Assembly (NCBI GenBank): GCA_005879535.1
Contig: VBKI01000068.1
Location: 1-64,000, forward strand
Origin: Deltaproteobacteria bacterium
GTDB lineage: Bacteria; Myxococcota; Myxococcia; Myxococcales; 40CM-4-68-19
Length of the DNA stretch: 64,000 nucleotides
Direction: 5' to 3'
Within the stretch, counting starts at the first letter, position 1, and every line of letters starts with the position of its first letter. Below, in pieces: positions 46,180 to 55,200 of this stretch. The position numbers were made by a program, and so were the translations under genes. The notes below the pieces were generated by a model. That model was not told where the DNA came from and did no database searches. It saw nothing but the letters and a program-made list of their open reading frames with translations.

Positions 46180-48303
46180 TCACGGAGCCTTCGTTGTTGG
46201 CTCGAGGATCGCGCAACGGCTATCCTTGAAGCAGGCCACTATCCGCCCGCCATCGATGGCACGGGCTGCGTTGAGCTCGCGATGCGCAATTTCGGCGGTC
46301 CCGCTCGTGTCGACGAGAAAGTTGAGATCCTCCGCCGCGCCGGCGGTGAAGATTGCGCCGTGCAATCTCGGCACGTAGCCGCAATCCGCGCGCCGCGTGC
46401 AGCGGCCGCCGAAGTCGAGCGCGCCGACGACCGTGCCGGTGTCGTCGAGATCGCTGATCGACCACACTCCTTCCAACTCGTGACCGGCGCCATCCCAGAG
46501 GAAGCCCTGATCGGTGTACTGATCCTTGACGGTCGTGCCGGCGGCGACCCCGATCGAGTTCACCGCCGCGAGCGGTCCGCCCGCGATGCTCGTCAACTGT
46601 CCACTCTGAAAGAACGCTCCGTGGGACGTCGCGTCGAACCCGACGATCAGCGCGCTCGAGTTGATTGCGAGCGCGGTGAATCCCTGGATCGGCAACATCG
46701 TCACGGTCTCGCCGTCGACGGTGAACGGCTGCGCGATTTTCGGATCCGACCAGTTGGTCCCATTGGTGTCGGCGTTTCCGACGATCAGCCCGGCGTCGTT
46801 GATGGCGATGAACTCGCCGCTGAACGGTTTGCCGTCGACGTGGTCGACAATCCGGTAGGAGCCATTTGCCCAGGCGACGAACGGATGGTCGTTGATGCGT
46901 CCGACCACGTCGCCGCGCCGATTGATCCCCCGAATGAACGCAGTGCCCTGCACTGGAAGCTGCGTGACGACGCCGGCGGAAGCGTCGTAGGTCACGAGCT
47001 TGCCGTAGGCCAGGGACTGGTCCCTGAGGGTGCCGGCGATGTGGCTTCCCTTCACTGCATTCACGGTGTCGAGCGGAATGATGGCGGCGACTTGGTAGCG
47101 CGGATCGACGTCCGGGTCGAAGCGGAGCCAGACCTGCCCGCCCCGATTGTCCGGCGTCGCGACGATCTGGCAGGGTAGCGTCGCAGGCCCGGTGCAGAGG
47201 CCGGACCACTGTCCAAGGTGCGACCGCGGACCGGGCACGGCGCTGACTGTCACGGTCTGCCCCGGATCGAGGATGTCGGCCGCGAGTTCGTTTCCGGGCC
47301 GCATGTAGTCGTACCGCCAGAATTGCTCGGGGAAGCGCGGCGAATCGCTGATGACGCTCCCAATGGTCGCCGAGTCGGCCAGCATGTAGCGCACCGCGAT
47401 CTGGTTTTGCTCGACGACAGCCGTAATGGTCGTGTCCTCGTCTAGCGTCAGCGCGCACCCATCCGCCATCGGCACGCAGTTGCCGCGGAAGGTCGCCCGC
47501 CACGGCTTGAGATAGGAGTTTGCGGTCGACGAATAGAACCCCAGAACGATCTTCGTTCCAGCGGACGCGACGGCGACGAGCGTCGACGCGGAGGGCGTCG
47601 TGATCGTGGCGCCGGGCGCGTCGATCGAGACATTCGACCACGGATTCCCATCGAATGGCGCGCCGTTCCGCGTCTGCGCCACGACCGTGAGGCGGCGTGG
47701 GCCAGAAGGGGGCGGCGCCCTCAAGGAAAAACGCACGTCGACGGTCAGGTCGACATCAATCGCAACCTGACAACGCGTGCCGCTGCACCCCGGCACCGAC
47801 CACTCGCCGATCGCCGAATCCGACGCTGGCTGCGCTTCTAGCGCTACGGCCGACCCCGCGGGGAGCGTCGCGCGGCATTGCGAGCCGCACTGAATCGGAC
47901 CTCCCGTCACCGTGCCGTGCCCGTCGCCTTGCGCGCGGACGGTGAGCGTGAACTGCGGTGGAGGTGGCGGCGGATTGGGCGCGAAGCGGACCACCACCGT
48001 GAGATCTCCGTTGACCGTCACCGGGCACTGAAGGCCGCTGCAGCCCGCGACTGACCATTCGGGAACCGACGAGTCGGACGGCCTGGCCTCGAGCACCACC
48101 GCGGTGTCCGCCTCCACCGATACCGTACAACGCGAGTCGCATTGGATTGGATCGGTGACGACGCCATGCCCGAAGACGACGACTGTCAGTTGGGCCCGCG
48201 TTGGGGCATGTCCCCCGCAGCCCAGCATAAGCGCCACTAACCGAACAAGGAACCAGCCGCCCACTCGTCCGCAACGCGCGTTACCGGAATTGCGCACCCG
48301 CAT
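46180..48303 (-). CDS. Lipoprotein with InlB-B-like repeats and HAF repeats
   Basis: A 707-residue protein with a lipoprotein signal (LVRLVALMLGCGG). Residues about 38-200 hold two divergent InlB B-repeat modules (GHGVVTDPIQCDSRCTVSV; GHGTVTGGPIQCGSQCRATL), each with paired Cys (CSGLQCPV; CSGTRCQV) and a VRF end. A proline-rich linker joins them. The C-terminal half contains HAF/GlyGly-like propeller repeats (FIRGINRRGDVVGRIND, FIAINDAGLIVGNAD, ALAINSSALIVGFD, AAVNSIGVAAGTT). Likely cell-surface; function unknown. It converges with rho, 19 bp away. Confidence 0.75.
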   Translation of the reverse strand: MRVRNSGNARCGRVGGWFLVRLVALMLGCGGHAPTRAQLTVVVFGHGVVTDPIQCDSRCTVSVEADTAVVLEARPSDSSVPEWSVAGCSGLQCPVTVNGDLTVVVRFAPNPPPPPPQFTLTVRAQGDGHGTVTGGPIQCGSQCRATLPAGSAVALEAQPASDSAIGEWSVPGCSGTRCQVAIDVDLTVDVRFSLRAPPPSGPRRLTVVAQTRNGAPFDGNPWSNVSIDAPGATITTPSASTLVAVASAGTKIVLGFYSSTANSYLKPWRATFRGNCVPMADGCALTLDEDTTITAVVEQNQIAVRYMLADSATIGSVISDSPRFPEQFWRYDYMRPGNELAADILDPGQTVTVSAVPGPRSHLGQWSGLCTGPATLPCQIVATPDNRGGQVWLRFDPDVDPRYQVAAIIPLDTVNAVKGSHIAGTLRDQSLAYGKLVTYDASAGVVTQLPVQGTAFIRGINRRGDVVGRINDHPFVAWANGSYRIVDHVDGKPFSGEFIAINDAGLIVGNADTNGTNWSDPKIAQPFTVDGETVTMLPIQGFTALAINSSALIVGFDATSHGAFFQSGQLTSIAGGPLAAVNSIGVAAGTTVKDQYTDQGFLWDGAGHELEGVWSISDLDDTGTVVGALDFGGRCTRRADCGYVPRLHGAIFTAGAAEDLNFLVDTSGTAEIAHRELNAARAIDGGRIVACFKDSRCAILEPTTKAP

Positions 48304-48392
48304 CTTCCGCCCCCGCCCTCGAGGAAGATGTGGACTGCGTGCTTGCAGGGCAAGCGATGTAGCCCCCTCCTGCCCGTGCGCTGCTCGGCGGG

Positions 48393-50351
48393 TCAGTTCG
48401 TCTTCATTGGCTCCAACAGCTTCTGCTGCAGGAAGAGAGCGATGGCGGCGGTCGCGTAGTCGCGATTCTCCTTCTTCGCGAAGCCGTGACCTTCGTTCAT
48501 GCCGAGCAGGTACCAGACGTCCTTCCCGCGTCCGCGGACCGCCTTGACGATCTGCTCCGCCTCGCTGCGCGGAACGCGCGGGTCGTTGTACCCCTGCTGC
48601 ACGAACAGCTCCGCCTCGATCTTGTCGACGCTGAGCAAGGGCGAGATCCGCTCTTGCACGGCCCGCACCGCCGGGTCGCGCTCATCGCCGTATTCGGCGC
48701 GTCGCAGATCGCGCCGGTATGCCTGTGTGTTCTGCAGGAAGGTGACCAGGTTCGAGATGCCGACCACGTCGACCGCCGCCCGGACGCGGCGGCCCTGGAA
48801 GGCAGCGGTGGCCAGTGTCATGTATCCGCCGTAGCTGCCGCCGTAGACGCCGACGCGAGAGGCATCGAGCTCGGGCTGCCTGGCGATGAAATCCAGCGTC
48901 GCCGGGATGTCCTGCAGCGCCTGCTCCCGCTTCGCGCCGTCGTCGGCGGCGAGATACGCCTTGCCGTACCCCGCTGACCCGCGAACGTTCGGCAGCAACA
49001 CCGCTAGCCGTAGCTCCGAAGCCAGGAGCTGAACGAAGGACGAGAACGTGGGACGGCTCTGCCCTTCCGGACCGCCATGCCAGATGACGACCACCGGCAG
49101 CTTGCCCGTCGCGCCGCGGGGCTTGTACAGGAACGCCGGCATGGTCCCCGCGCCGCCGCCGGCGGGATAGCGGACGAGCTGCGCATCGACGAACGTCGAC
49201 GGGTCGAGCCCACCGACCTCCGACCGCGTCCAGCGGACCACGCGCATTCCGCGCAGGTCGATCTGGTAGACGTCGGCAGGCTGCGTCGCCGTCTGGAACG
49301 TCACTGCGAGCTGATCGGCGCGGTGCCGTGGAAATTCGAAGTTCTCGATCACCGCGTTGCCTGGCAGCGCGATCTGCTGCGCGTGGCGCTGCCGATCGAG
49401 AACGTAGAGCCGCGACGCCCCGTCCTCGTTGGTGGCGAAGGCCACCCGCGACCCGTCGTCCGACACCGCCAGGTCCTCGACGTCCCACTTCACGTCTGCC
49501 GCGAGCGCGGTATGGTTGCCCTGCCCGTCGAGCAGGTAGAGCTGGTTGAAGTCGCTCCAGCGATCGGTGACGAGGTACACGCCCTTGCCGTCCGCGCTCC
49601 ACCGCGCAGCGATCACACTCGCCTTGCCTTCTTTCGGTGAGAGCTGCGTCAGCTTCCCCGACGACACGTCCAGAGCGAACAGATCGGCGTCCTGGATGCT
49701 GCGCTCGTGAACGACCAGGAGCCGCGCGCCGTCGCGCGAGAACTCCACCGGCGCCCAAGTCCCTTCCGCCTCGGTGACCCGCCGCGCGTTCTTTGGCGAG
49801 CTGGCGTCGGCGACGTAGACATCGGTGTCCTTTCCGTTGCGTTGCGTGCTGGAAAAGGCGACCCGCTTGCCGTCGCGAGAGAGGGTCAGCGACTGGTGGC
49901 GGCTCTTGCCATCGGTGAGCAGCTCGGATCGTCCCGAGCGCCGGTCGAGCCGGAAGAGCTGGTAGAACTCGCCGCCGCCTTTGTCCTGCAGGTACCAGAC
50001 GATCTGGGGATCGCCTGGCTGGAACCTTGCCGCGTTGACCGGCTCGTCCGCGAAGGTGATCTGCGTGCGCATGCCGAGGGGCATCTCGACGACGTGCAGC
50101 TGGGCGGTGGAAGCGAAGCGCGTGGTGATGAGCAGCGCACTGCCGTCATCTGAGACGTCCGCCAGCGCGGCGGAGCGCGCGTTCAGGTACTGGCCGGTGC
50201 GCGATTTGAGATCCGCGGGGATCGCCGGCACCCCGCTCTGGAGCAGGCTGGGAACGCCCGGCGCAGGTCCCATTCCCTCGACGGTGGAAGAAGGAGTCTC
50301 GGGTGCGGGCGGGGCAGCGGCAAGCAGGAACGCGAGGATGAGAACCGGCAT
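48393..50351 (-). CDS. Secreted prolyl-oligopeptidase-family serine peptidase (S9)
   Basis: A 652-residue protein; the ATG at 50351 gives a good signal peptide (MPVLILAFLLAAAPPA), while an in-frame start at 50381 adds a basic stretch. Residues about 60-380 are a WD40-like propeller (repeats such as LTLSRDGKRVAFSSTQRNG, VEFSRDGARLLVV, LAVSDDGSRVAFATNEDG). Residues about 390-650 are the hydrolase: Ser in YGGSYGGYMTLA, Asp in QGYNDPRVPRSEA and His in NEGHGFAKKEN complete the triad. It probably cleaves oligopeptides in the periplasm or outside. Confidence 0.92.
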   Translation of the reverse strand: MPVLILAFLLAAAPPAPETPSSTVEGMGPAPGVPSLLQSGVPAIPADLKSRTGQYLNARSAALADVSDDGSALLITTRFASTAQLHVVEMPLGMRTQITFADEPVNAARFQPGDPQIVWYLQDKGGGEFYQLFRLDRRSGRSELLTDGKSRHQSLTLSRDGKRVAFSSTQRNGKDTDVYVADASSPKNARRVTEAEGTWAPVEFSRDGARLLVVHERSIQDADLFALDVSSGKLTQLSPKEGKASVIAARWSADGKGVYLVTDRWSDFNQLYLLDGQGNHTALAADVKWDVEDLAVSDDGSRVAFATNEDGASRLYVLDRQRHAQQIALPGNAVIENFEFPRHRADQLAVTFQTATQPADVYQIDLRGMRVVRWTRSEVGGLDPSTFVDAQLVRYPAGGGAGTMPAFLYKPRGATGKLPVVVIWHGGPEGQSRPTFSSFVQLLASELRLAVLLPNVRGSAGYGKAYLAADDGAKREQALQDIPATLDFIARQPELDASRVGVYGGSYGGYMTLATAAFQGRRVRAAVDVVGISNLVTFLQNTQAYRRDLRRAEYGDERDPAVRAVQERISPLLSVDKIEAELFVQQGYNDPRVPRSEAEQIVKAVRGRGKDVWYLLGMNEGHGFAKKENRDYATAAIALFLQQKLLEPMKTN

Positions 50352-50416
50352 GGCGCCGCGTTTTGCGCGGGACCTGTGCAAAAAGCAAGGCCAGCGAATG
50401 ACCGGCCCTGAGACTA

Positions 50417-50439
50417 GTGCAGCGCATGTGAGATCCGAT
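50417..50439 (+). repeat. 23-bp direct repeat, left copy (end of an IS630-type transposase frame)
   Basis: It matches 51367-51389 at 22 of 23 positions. On the minus strand it reads RISHALH then TAG, matching the C-terminal end of the IS630-type fragment at 51345-51614. The flanking 50440-50605 stretch has no gene I can support. Confidence 0.6.
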
Positions 50440-50605
50440 GGCCGCCGCTCATCCCGACGCTTTCACGCTGATAGATCGATCTGCGTCCGTTGCGGCCCCT
50501 CGTGTTCGGCCAGCGCCACAAAGCCCTCGACGCCGACCTGGTGCGCACCATCCACGGCTTCGACGCGCTTCTGGTGCTCACCGGATCGACGGCGTCGGCA
50601 AATCT

Positions 50606-51277
50606 TTAGCCCTCGCGCTTCATGCGCTTCCGGCGGGCAATCTCACGTTCGCTGGGGGAATCGAGCGTAGTGTCGCCAATCTTGATCTCACCCTCTCGCT
50701 CGTAATGGCCGACGATCAGGCCATTTGGAGAGACGCGGGACCTGGTCAGCTTGAAAGAATGCGGCGCCGAGCCGTCGGCGAACAGCTTTTTGCCGCCGCC
50801 AAGCACGACCGGCACTGTGAAGATGCTCATAGCGTCGACCAGGTCATTGGCGAGCAGCGCGTGGACGAGTTCGGTACTGCCCTGGGTGGCGAGGTTCGGG
50901 CCGTCTTCCTGCTTCAGGCGCTTCACGTCGGCGATGTCGCGCAGGAGCACTGAGCCTGCCCAGCTCGTATCGACCTCGCCTGAGCGCGAAACCGCGTACT
51001 TCTTGATGTCCTTGAACAGCTTGGCGATGCTGCCATGGGGAGCGTCTTCTTCGTAGTAGGGCCAGTACGCGGCGAAAATCTCGTAGGTCTTGCGGCCGAG
51101 CAGCAGGTCGAATTTCTCCTTGAAGACGCGGTGGACCTCTTCGCCGCCCGCTTGATCGAAATAGGGCATCGCCCAGCCGCCGAACTTGAAGGCCTTGGTC
51201 GGATCCTCGGTCGGCCCGCCGGGCGCTTGCATGACGCCATCGATGGAAACCTGGGCGCCGACGATAATCTTCCGCAT
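50606..51277 (-). CDS. RibD C-terminal/dihydrofolate-reductase-like protein
   Basis: A 223-residue protein of the RibD_C (YyaP/YwjB-like) reductase group: KIIVGAQVSIDGVMQAPGG at the start, FDLLLGRKTYEIFAAYWP, LATQGSTELVHALLANDLVD and VPVVLGGGKKLF. It should be an NADPH-dependent reductase of unknown substrate. A GGAG lies eight bases before the ATG at 51277. It lies between two remnants of an IS630-type transposase 3' end, hinting that it was carried or moved by recombination. A basic tail (ARRKRMKREG) ends it. Confidence 0.85.
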   Translation of the reverse strand: MRKIIVGAQVSIDGVMQAPGGPTEDPTKAFKFGGWAMPYFDQAGGEEVHRVFKEKFDLLLGRKTYEIFAAYWPYYEEDAPHGSIAKLFKDIKKYAVSRSGEVDTSWAGSVLLRDIADVKRLKQEDGPNLATQGSTELVHALLANDLVDAMSIFTVPVVLGGGKKLFADGSAPHSFKLTRSRVSPNGLIVGHYEREGEIKIGDTTLDSPSEREIARRKRMKREG

Positions 51278-51344
51278 GGGTCACTCTCCTTGTTTGAGGC
51301 GCAGGACGAACGGCCTGCTTCCGATCCGATGTGTTCCCACATTA

Positions 51345-51614
51345 ACGTCTTGGCGAGCGGTGCGGTGTGCACCGCATGTGAGATCCGATCAAGCATTCGC
51401 TTCCGCGAGCGGATGATCGAAGCGGCGGGTTTCGTCCAGATGAAGGGAGTCGGGTCGTCGTTCCAATGCGCGATGTACGCGTCGATGTGCCCACCGCCGG
51501 TGTGCTGTGCGACGAAGAGTTGTCGAAAATGACGTGCAGCTCGCGGGGCGGGTGCGTCCGCGCGACCAGCTTCATGAAGGCGAGGAAGTCGGCATGCGGT
51601 GCACTAGAGCGCAT
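51345..51614 (-). mobile_element. IS630-family transposase relic with internal deletion
   Basis: On the minus strand the first frame reads FLAFMKLVARTHPPRELHVIF then DNSSSHSTPAV, the DDE strand with the second Asp of an IS630 transposase. After a deletion and frame change it continues HIDAYIAHWNDDPTPFIWTK and SIIRSRKRMLDRISHAVH, the family's C-terminal end. The region that would carry the last catalytic Glu is deleted, so the element is inert. Its 3' end is the right copy of the 23-bp direct repeat (51367-51389). Confidence 0.7.
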
Positions 51615-51729
51615 CTCATGACCCCGGACCGAGCCAGGCAGCCGAGACGCAGCCCGGCGCCGCGGATCGGATGAGCGTTTGCGGATGCAAACGCGTCCGC
51701 GGCGAAGGGAGGGGTCATGAGATGCGCTC
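51607..51729. repeat. 123-bp inverted-repeat element with 19-bp perfect ends
   Basis: The outer arms, GAGCGCATCTCATGACCCC (51607-51625) and its exact complement (51711-51729), are 19 bp. Inside, GCCGCGGA/TCCGCGGC (51659-51666, 51696-51703) and GCGTTTGC/GCAAACGC (51675-51682, 51687-51694) pair as a nested hairpin. There is no coding potential. The left end abuts TA and the IS630 relic. It may be a MITE-like or REP-like element. Confidence 0.75.
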
Positions 51730-51740
51730 CCAGCCGTAGA

Positions 51741-51759
51741 GCCGCACCTCCGGTGCGGC
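51741..51759 (-). terminator. Hairpin after the coiled-coil gene, probable terminator
   Basis: GCCGCACC and GGTGCGGC form an 8-bp perfect stem around a 3-nt loop, 5 bp downstream of the stop of the minus-strand gene at 51765. There is no long T run after it, so efficiency is uncertain. Confidence 0.45.
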
Positions 51760-51764
51760 AGCGG

Positions 51765-52061
51765 CTAATCGATCTTCGTCGAGTCGACGGTCTTCTTCAG
51801 CTCGTTCCAGGCCCCTTCCACGCCGGACTTCAAGGCTTCCCAGCGCTCCTCGCCCGCCGCCTTCAGCTCGTCCAGCTTGCGGCGCGCCTGCTCGTGCTTT
51901 TCTTCCGCCTTCGCCTGCGCCAGCTTCTGCTGATACTCGAGGCGCCCCTGGGCGGCGGCCTTCTCCGCCTTCGCCTTCATCTGCTTCAGCTTCGCGCCCC
52001 ATTCCGCCACTTGCGCTTCCATCTTCGCGACGTAGGCGGCCTTCATCTCCTTCATGCCCAT
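51765..52061 (-). CDS. Small charged coiled-coil protein
   Basis: A 98-residue protein made almost wholly of heptad-rich, Lys/Glu/Ala-rich helix (MKEMKAAYVAKMEAQVAEWG to the end). It has no Cys and no signal peptide. The pattern suggests a long dimeric coiled coil, similar to small stress or phasin-like proteins, but no family is recognised. GGAGG lies six bases upstream of ATG 52061. Confidence 0.6.
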   Translation of the reverse strand: MGMKEMKAAYVAKMEAQVAEWGAKLKQMKAKAEKAAAQGRLEYQQKLAQAKAEEKHEQARRKLDELKAAGEERWEALKSGVEGAWNELKKTVDSTKID

Positions 52062-52131
52062 CCTGGACCTCCTTCACGCAAAGTCTATGCACCGTGCAAA
52101 GTGGCCGTCCACACGCGGAGGCGTCCGATGC

Positions 52132-52866
52132 TCAACTCCAGCGATATGTCCGCGGCGCGATTTCGGGCGCCTCGACCACCACGGCCGCGCGATAGGGATC
52201 GCCGACGTCGACCGGATGGACCGAGTACCGCCGGGCCGCGTCGGGAATCCCGGTCGCCCAGAGCAGCCGCGGCGGCGAGAACGCGATCTCGTACGACCGC
52301 GTCGACCGCGAGAGCCCCTCGCCGGTCGCTTTCAGGAACGCCTCCTTGCAAGTCCAGAGCCTGAAGAACGCGTCTGCCCTCCTGTCCGCGTCGGTCTCCG
52401 CGAAGAGCCGCTCGATCTCGCCGGGAGCATAGAAGCGCCTCGCAATCGCATCGCTTCGCCGCCGGCGCGGCAGCTCGACGTCCGCTCCGACTTCCGCCCG
52501 CGAGAGCGCGATTAGCGCCAGCGCGCCCGAGTGGCTGATGTTGAACCGCAGCGGCGAGCCTGGCAGGAACGGCTTGCCGTGAGGCCCGTAGCGGAACTGC
52601 ACTTCGGAGGGATCGCAGGCGAGCGCGCGCCCGAGGACCTCGCGCAATGTCCCGCGCGCGGCGCCCCAGAGCGACCGCAGCGAGTCGGTGGCGAAGCTCT
52701 GGAATCTCTCCTCCTCACGCGGCGAAAACGTCTTTCGCATCGTTTCGAGGCGATCGCGACGAACGTCGAGGCTGGTCGCGATCAGCACCAGCTCGCCCTC
52801 GCCCGGGAATATTCGGTCCGGAGCTGGCATCCAGGTGGGATGGAACCTTGGAGACGGATGATTCAT
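52132..52866 (-). CDS. 4'-phosphopantetheinyl transferase (Sfp type)
   Basis: A 244-residue Sfp/AcpT-family enzyme that transfers phosphopantetheine from CoA to a carrier-protein Ser. The signatures are FNISHSGALALIAL (N-terminal HSG), EVGADVEL (Mg-binding Asp and Glu) and FFRLWTCKEAFLKATGEGL (WxxKEAxxK). The length fits the Sfp group, which often serves polyketide or nonribosomal synthetases. No such cluster is in the window. The ATG at 52866 has a His/Pro-rich following stretch. Confidence 0.9.
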   Translation of the reverse strand: MNHPSPRFHPTWMPAPDRIFPGEGELVLIATSLDVRRDRLETMRKTFSPREEERFQSFATDSLRSLWGAARGTLREVLGRALACDPSEVQFRYGPHGKPFLPGSPLRFNISHSGALALIALSRAEVGADVELPRRRRSDAIARRFYAPGEIERLFAETDADRRADAFFRLWTCKEAFLKATGEGLSRSTRSYEIAFSPPRLLWATGIPDAARRYSVHPVDVGDPYRAAVVVEAPEIAPRTYRWS

Positions 52867-52896
52867 CGACGAGATGTTAGCGCTCGGAGCCTTCGC

Positions 52897-53250
52897 GTGC
52901 GCGCAGTAGTCCTGATCACTCTTTTCGTCGCCGCCTGCGGCGGCTCCGGCGGAGGGGCCGGCAGTGGCAGTGGCAGTCCGGACGCCGGTGCAGACGTCGT
53001 CACCATCGGCTGGACACAAGCGGCGATCACCACGCCGGTCACGACGACTGTCGGTGCCGGCGTGCCGGTGCGCTGGCGGAGCGGCGACGGCGTCGATCAC
53101 ACGGTCGTGGCGGACGCCTCGCCTCCCCCGAATTCGGTCGGCGTTCCGGCCGGCAGCACCAGCACCACGCAGACCATCACGACCCCCGGGACCTACCGGT
53201 ATCACTGCACGATCCATCCGGGCATGCACGGGACGTTGATCGTTCAGTAA
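52897..53250 (+). CDS. Cupredoxin-domain lipoprotein
   Basis: A 117-residue protein. The GTG at 52897 has GGAG seven bases upstream and gives a lipoprotein signal ending in LITLFVAAC. An ATG at 52858 is also in frame but would overlap the start of the divergent phosphopantetheinyl transferase gene. After a Gly/Ser linker the domain shows a plastocyanin-like type 1 copper site: His in GVDHTVV, then Cys, His and Met in YHCTIHPGMHG. It may be a periplasmic electron carrier or copper-binding protein. Confidence 0.8.
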   Translation: MRAVVLITLFVAACGGSGGGAGSGSGSPDAGADVVTIGWTQAAITTPVTTTVGAGVPVRWRSGDGVDHTVVADASPPPNSVGVPAGSTSTTQTITTPGTYRYHCTIHPGMHGTLIVQ

Positions 53251-54194
53251 TCCTTCTCGACCAGATCGTGGCTGCCGGAGAGGAGGACGCGCAGCAGCTT
53301 CAGCGTCCCGACGCCGTCGCTCTCGGCGACGGCGAGGACGCGGGCCTGCGGGTCCATCAGCCGGACCTTGCGACCCCGCGGATACGGCGGCGCGCGCAAT
53401 CGCGACAGGTCCGCCGGTCCCGGCGCGTGCCCGTGCGCCACGCGGCGCGCGAGTTGGGGATCGAGCTGCAGCTCGGCGAGGTCGGTGAGGGCACGGGAGA
53501 CGGGATGCACGAATCGCGCGAGCTCTTCCCGCGCTTCTTTCGCCGTGGTCATCAGGGTGTCCAGCCCGACCGAGTCCTCGAGTCCGAAGGGCCCCACGCG
53601 CATCCGTTTCAGCGCGCGCAGGTGCGCGCCGCAGCCGACCCTCTGCCCCAGATCGTGCGCCAGCGTTCGCAAGTACGTACCCTTCGAGCAGCGGACGAAG
53701 ATTCCCGCGTCGGGCGGCCTGAACCACAAAAGCGTCGCCTCCGCGATGTAGACCTGCCGCGCCTCGCGCTCCACCTCCTCGCCCGCGCGCGCCAGCTCGT
53801 AGAGTCGCTTTCCGTCCACCTTGCGCGCCGAATACATCGGCGGCGTCTGCTCGATCAGCCCGACGAATCCTTCCAGCGCTGCCCGGACGCGGTCTTCGGT
53901 CAGGCCCTCGAGCGGCTTCGTCTCCAGCGTCCGTCCGGCGCTGTCCTGGGTGTCGGTGGTCGCCCCGAAGCGGACGACGGCGTCGTACTCTTTTTCCCCG
54001 TCGCTGACGAAGCTGGCGATCTTCGTCGCGTCCCCGATGCAGATGGGCAAGACCCCGGTAGCCGTCGGATCGAGCGTCCCCGTGTGCCCGCAGCGCTTTG
54101 CCTTGAAGAGGCCTTTCACCCGGCGGACCACGTCGAAGCTGGTGGGTCCGCTCGGTTTGTCGACGACGACTACGCCGCAGAGCTCATGCGTCAT
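53244..54194 (-). CDS. truB: tRNA pseudouridine-55 synthase
   Basis: TruB makes pseudouridine 55 in the T loop of tRNAs. The 316-residue protein has VVVDKPSGPTSFDVVRRVK and the catalytic Asp42 in GHTGTLDPTATGVLPI, followed by KEYDAVVRFGATTDTQD and CSKGTYLRTLAHDLG. A PUA-like C-terminal domain follows. It is the last gene of the rimP-to-truB operon and overlaps the nrnA-like gene by 11 bp. Confidence 0.95.
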   Translation of the reverse strand: MTHELCGVVVVDKPSGPTSFDVVRRVKGLFKAKRCGHTGTLDPTATGVLPICIGDATKIASFVSDGEKEYDAVVRFGATTDTQDSAGRTLETKPLEGLTEDRVRAALEGFVGLIEQTPPMYSARKVDGKRLYELARAGEEVEREARQVYIAEATLLWFRPPDAGIFVRCSKGTYLRTLAHDLGQRVGCGAHLRALKRMRVGPFGLEDSVGLDTLMTTAKEAREELARFVHPVSRALTDLAELQLDPQLARRVAHGHAPGPADLSRLRAPPYPRGRKVRLMDPQARVLAVAESDGVGTLKLLRVLLSGSHDLVEKDY

Positions 54195-55200
54195 TCTTCA
54201 GTGCTTCCTCGACCTCGTCCGCGATCCGCGCGCGCACCTTCGCCTCGTCTCCCTCGATGCTGCAACCCGCTGCGTTGTGATGACCGCCGCCGCCGAACTT
54301 CTGGGCGATCGCGGCGACGTTCACCCGGCCGCGCGAGCGGAAGCTGACCCTCCAGGGACCCTCATCCTGCGGCTCGCGGAAGCTGGCCGCGACCTCGACG
54401 CCGTCCACGCTGCGGGCGAAGTTGATGAAACCGTCGGTCAGATCCGTCTCGCTGCCGGTCTTCGCCACCATGGCGTTGGTGATGGTGATGGTGGCGAGCT
54501 TGCCGTGGACCTCGAGCGTGGAGAGGACCTCGGCGAGCAGGCGCATGCGCGCGAGGGGCTGCTGCTCGTACACGCGCACCGTCATCTCCCACGGTTCGAC
54601 CCCTGCCTCGACCAGCTCTGCGGCGATCCGCAGGCACTCGGGATCGGTGCTCGAGTACCGGAAACATCCCGTGTCGGCAAGGATGCTGGCATAGACGCAT
54701 TCCGCGGTGTCCTTGGAAAACGGCCCGCCCAGCGCGCGGATGATCTTGTACGCGAGGATGCCCACCGAAGCGGCGTGCGGGTCGACGTAGTTCACGTCGC
54801 CGAACGGCTCCGTGGTGATGTGGTGGTCCAGGTTGAGGAGGACGCCGCGGCGATCCGCTCGAGGCACGTCCGGCCCCAGCCGGTCGAAGGCGCCCGCGTC
54901 GGCCGCCACCGTGACGTCGAAGGCGGCGCCCGCGGGCAACGACTTCGCCACCTCGGCCGCTCCGCGCAGGAAGCGGAAGTTGTACGGGAGATCGTCGGGA
55001 TTGTAGACGGTCACTTCGCGGCCGAGATCCCGCAGCGCGGAAGCCAGCGCCAGGGCAGATCCGAGCGCGTCGCCGTCGGGACCGCGGTGCATGGTGATCA
55101 GGACCGTGCGCGCGGCCCGCAGCGCGTCGACTGCCAGCGGCAGGTTCTCCTCGGGCTTCCAGTCGCGCGCGTTCGCGACGCCGCGGTTGATCGCCTTCAC
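54184..55200 (-). CDS. nrnA: DHH-family oligoribonuclease/pAp phosphatase
   Basis: A bifunctional phosphoesterase degrading 2-5 nt RNA and pAp. The 338-residue protein shows DHH motifs MHRGPDGDALGSALAL, AADAGAFDRLG and LNLDHHITTEPFGD (the eponymous DHH), plus the C-terminal DHHA1 motif FGGGGHHNAAG. It is the usual neighbour of rbfA and truB in this operon. The start overlaps the rbfA stop by 4 bp. Confidence 0.92.
   Translation of the reverse strand: MKAINRGVANARDWKPEENLPLAVDALRAARTVLITMHRGPDGDALGSALALASALRDLGREVTVYNPDDLPYNFRFLRGAAEVAKSLPAGAAFDVTVAADAGAFDRLGPDVPRADRRGVLLNLDHHITTEPFGDVNYVDPHAASVGILAYKIIRALGGPFSKDTAECVYASILADTGCFRYSSTDPECLRIAAELVEAGVEPWEMTVRVYEQQPLARMRLLAEVLSTLEVHGKLATITITNAMVAKTGSETDLTDGFINFARSVDGVEVAASFREPQDEGPWRVSFRSRGRVNVAAIAQKFGGGGHHNAAGCSIEGDEAKVRARIADEVEEALKNDA

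Noticed and set aside
50455..50607. Plus-strand frame with ALDADLVRTIHGFDALLVL
   Set aside because: Resembles part of a thiamine-diphosphate enzyme only loosely; short and without start, so not annotated.
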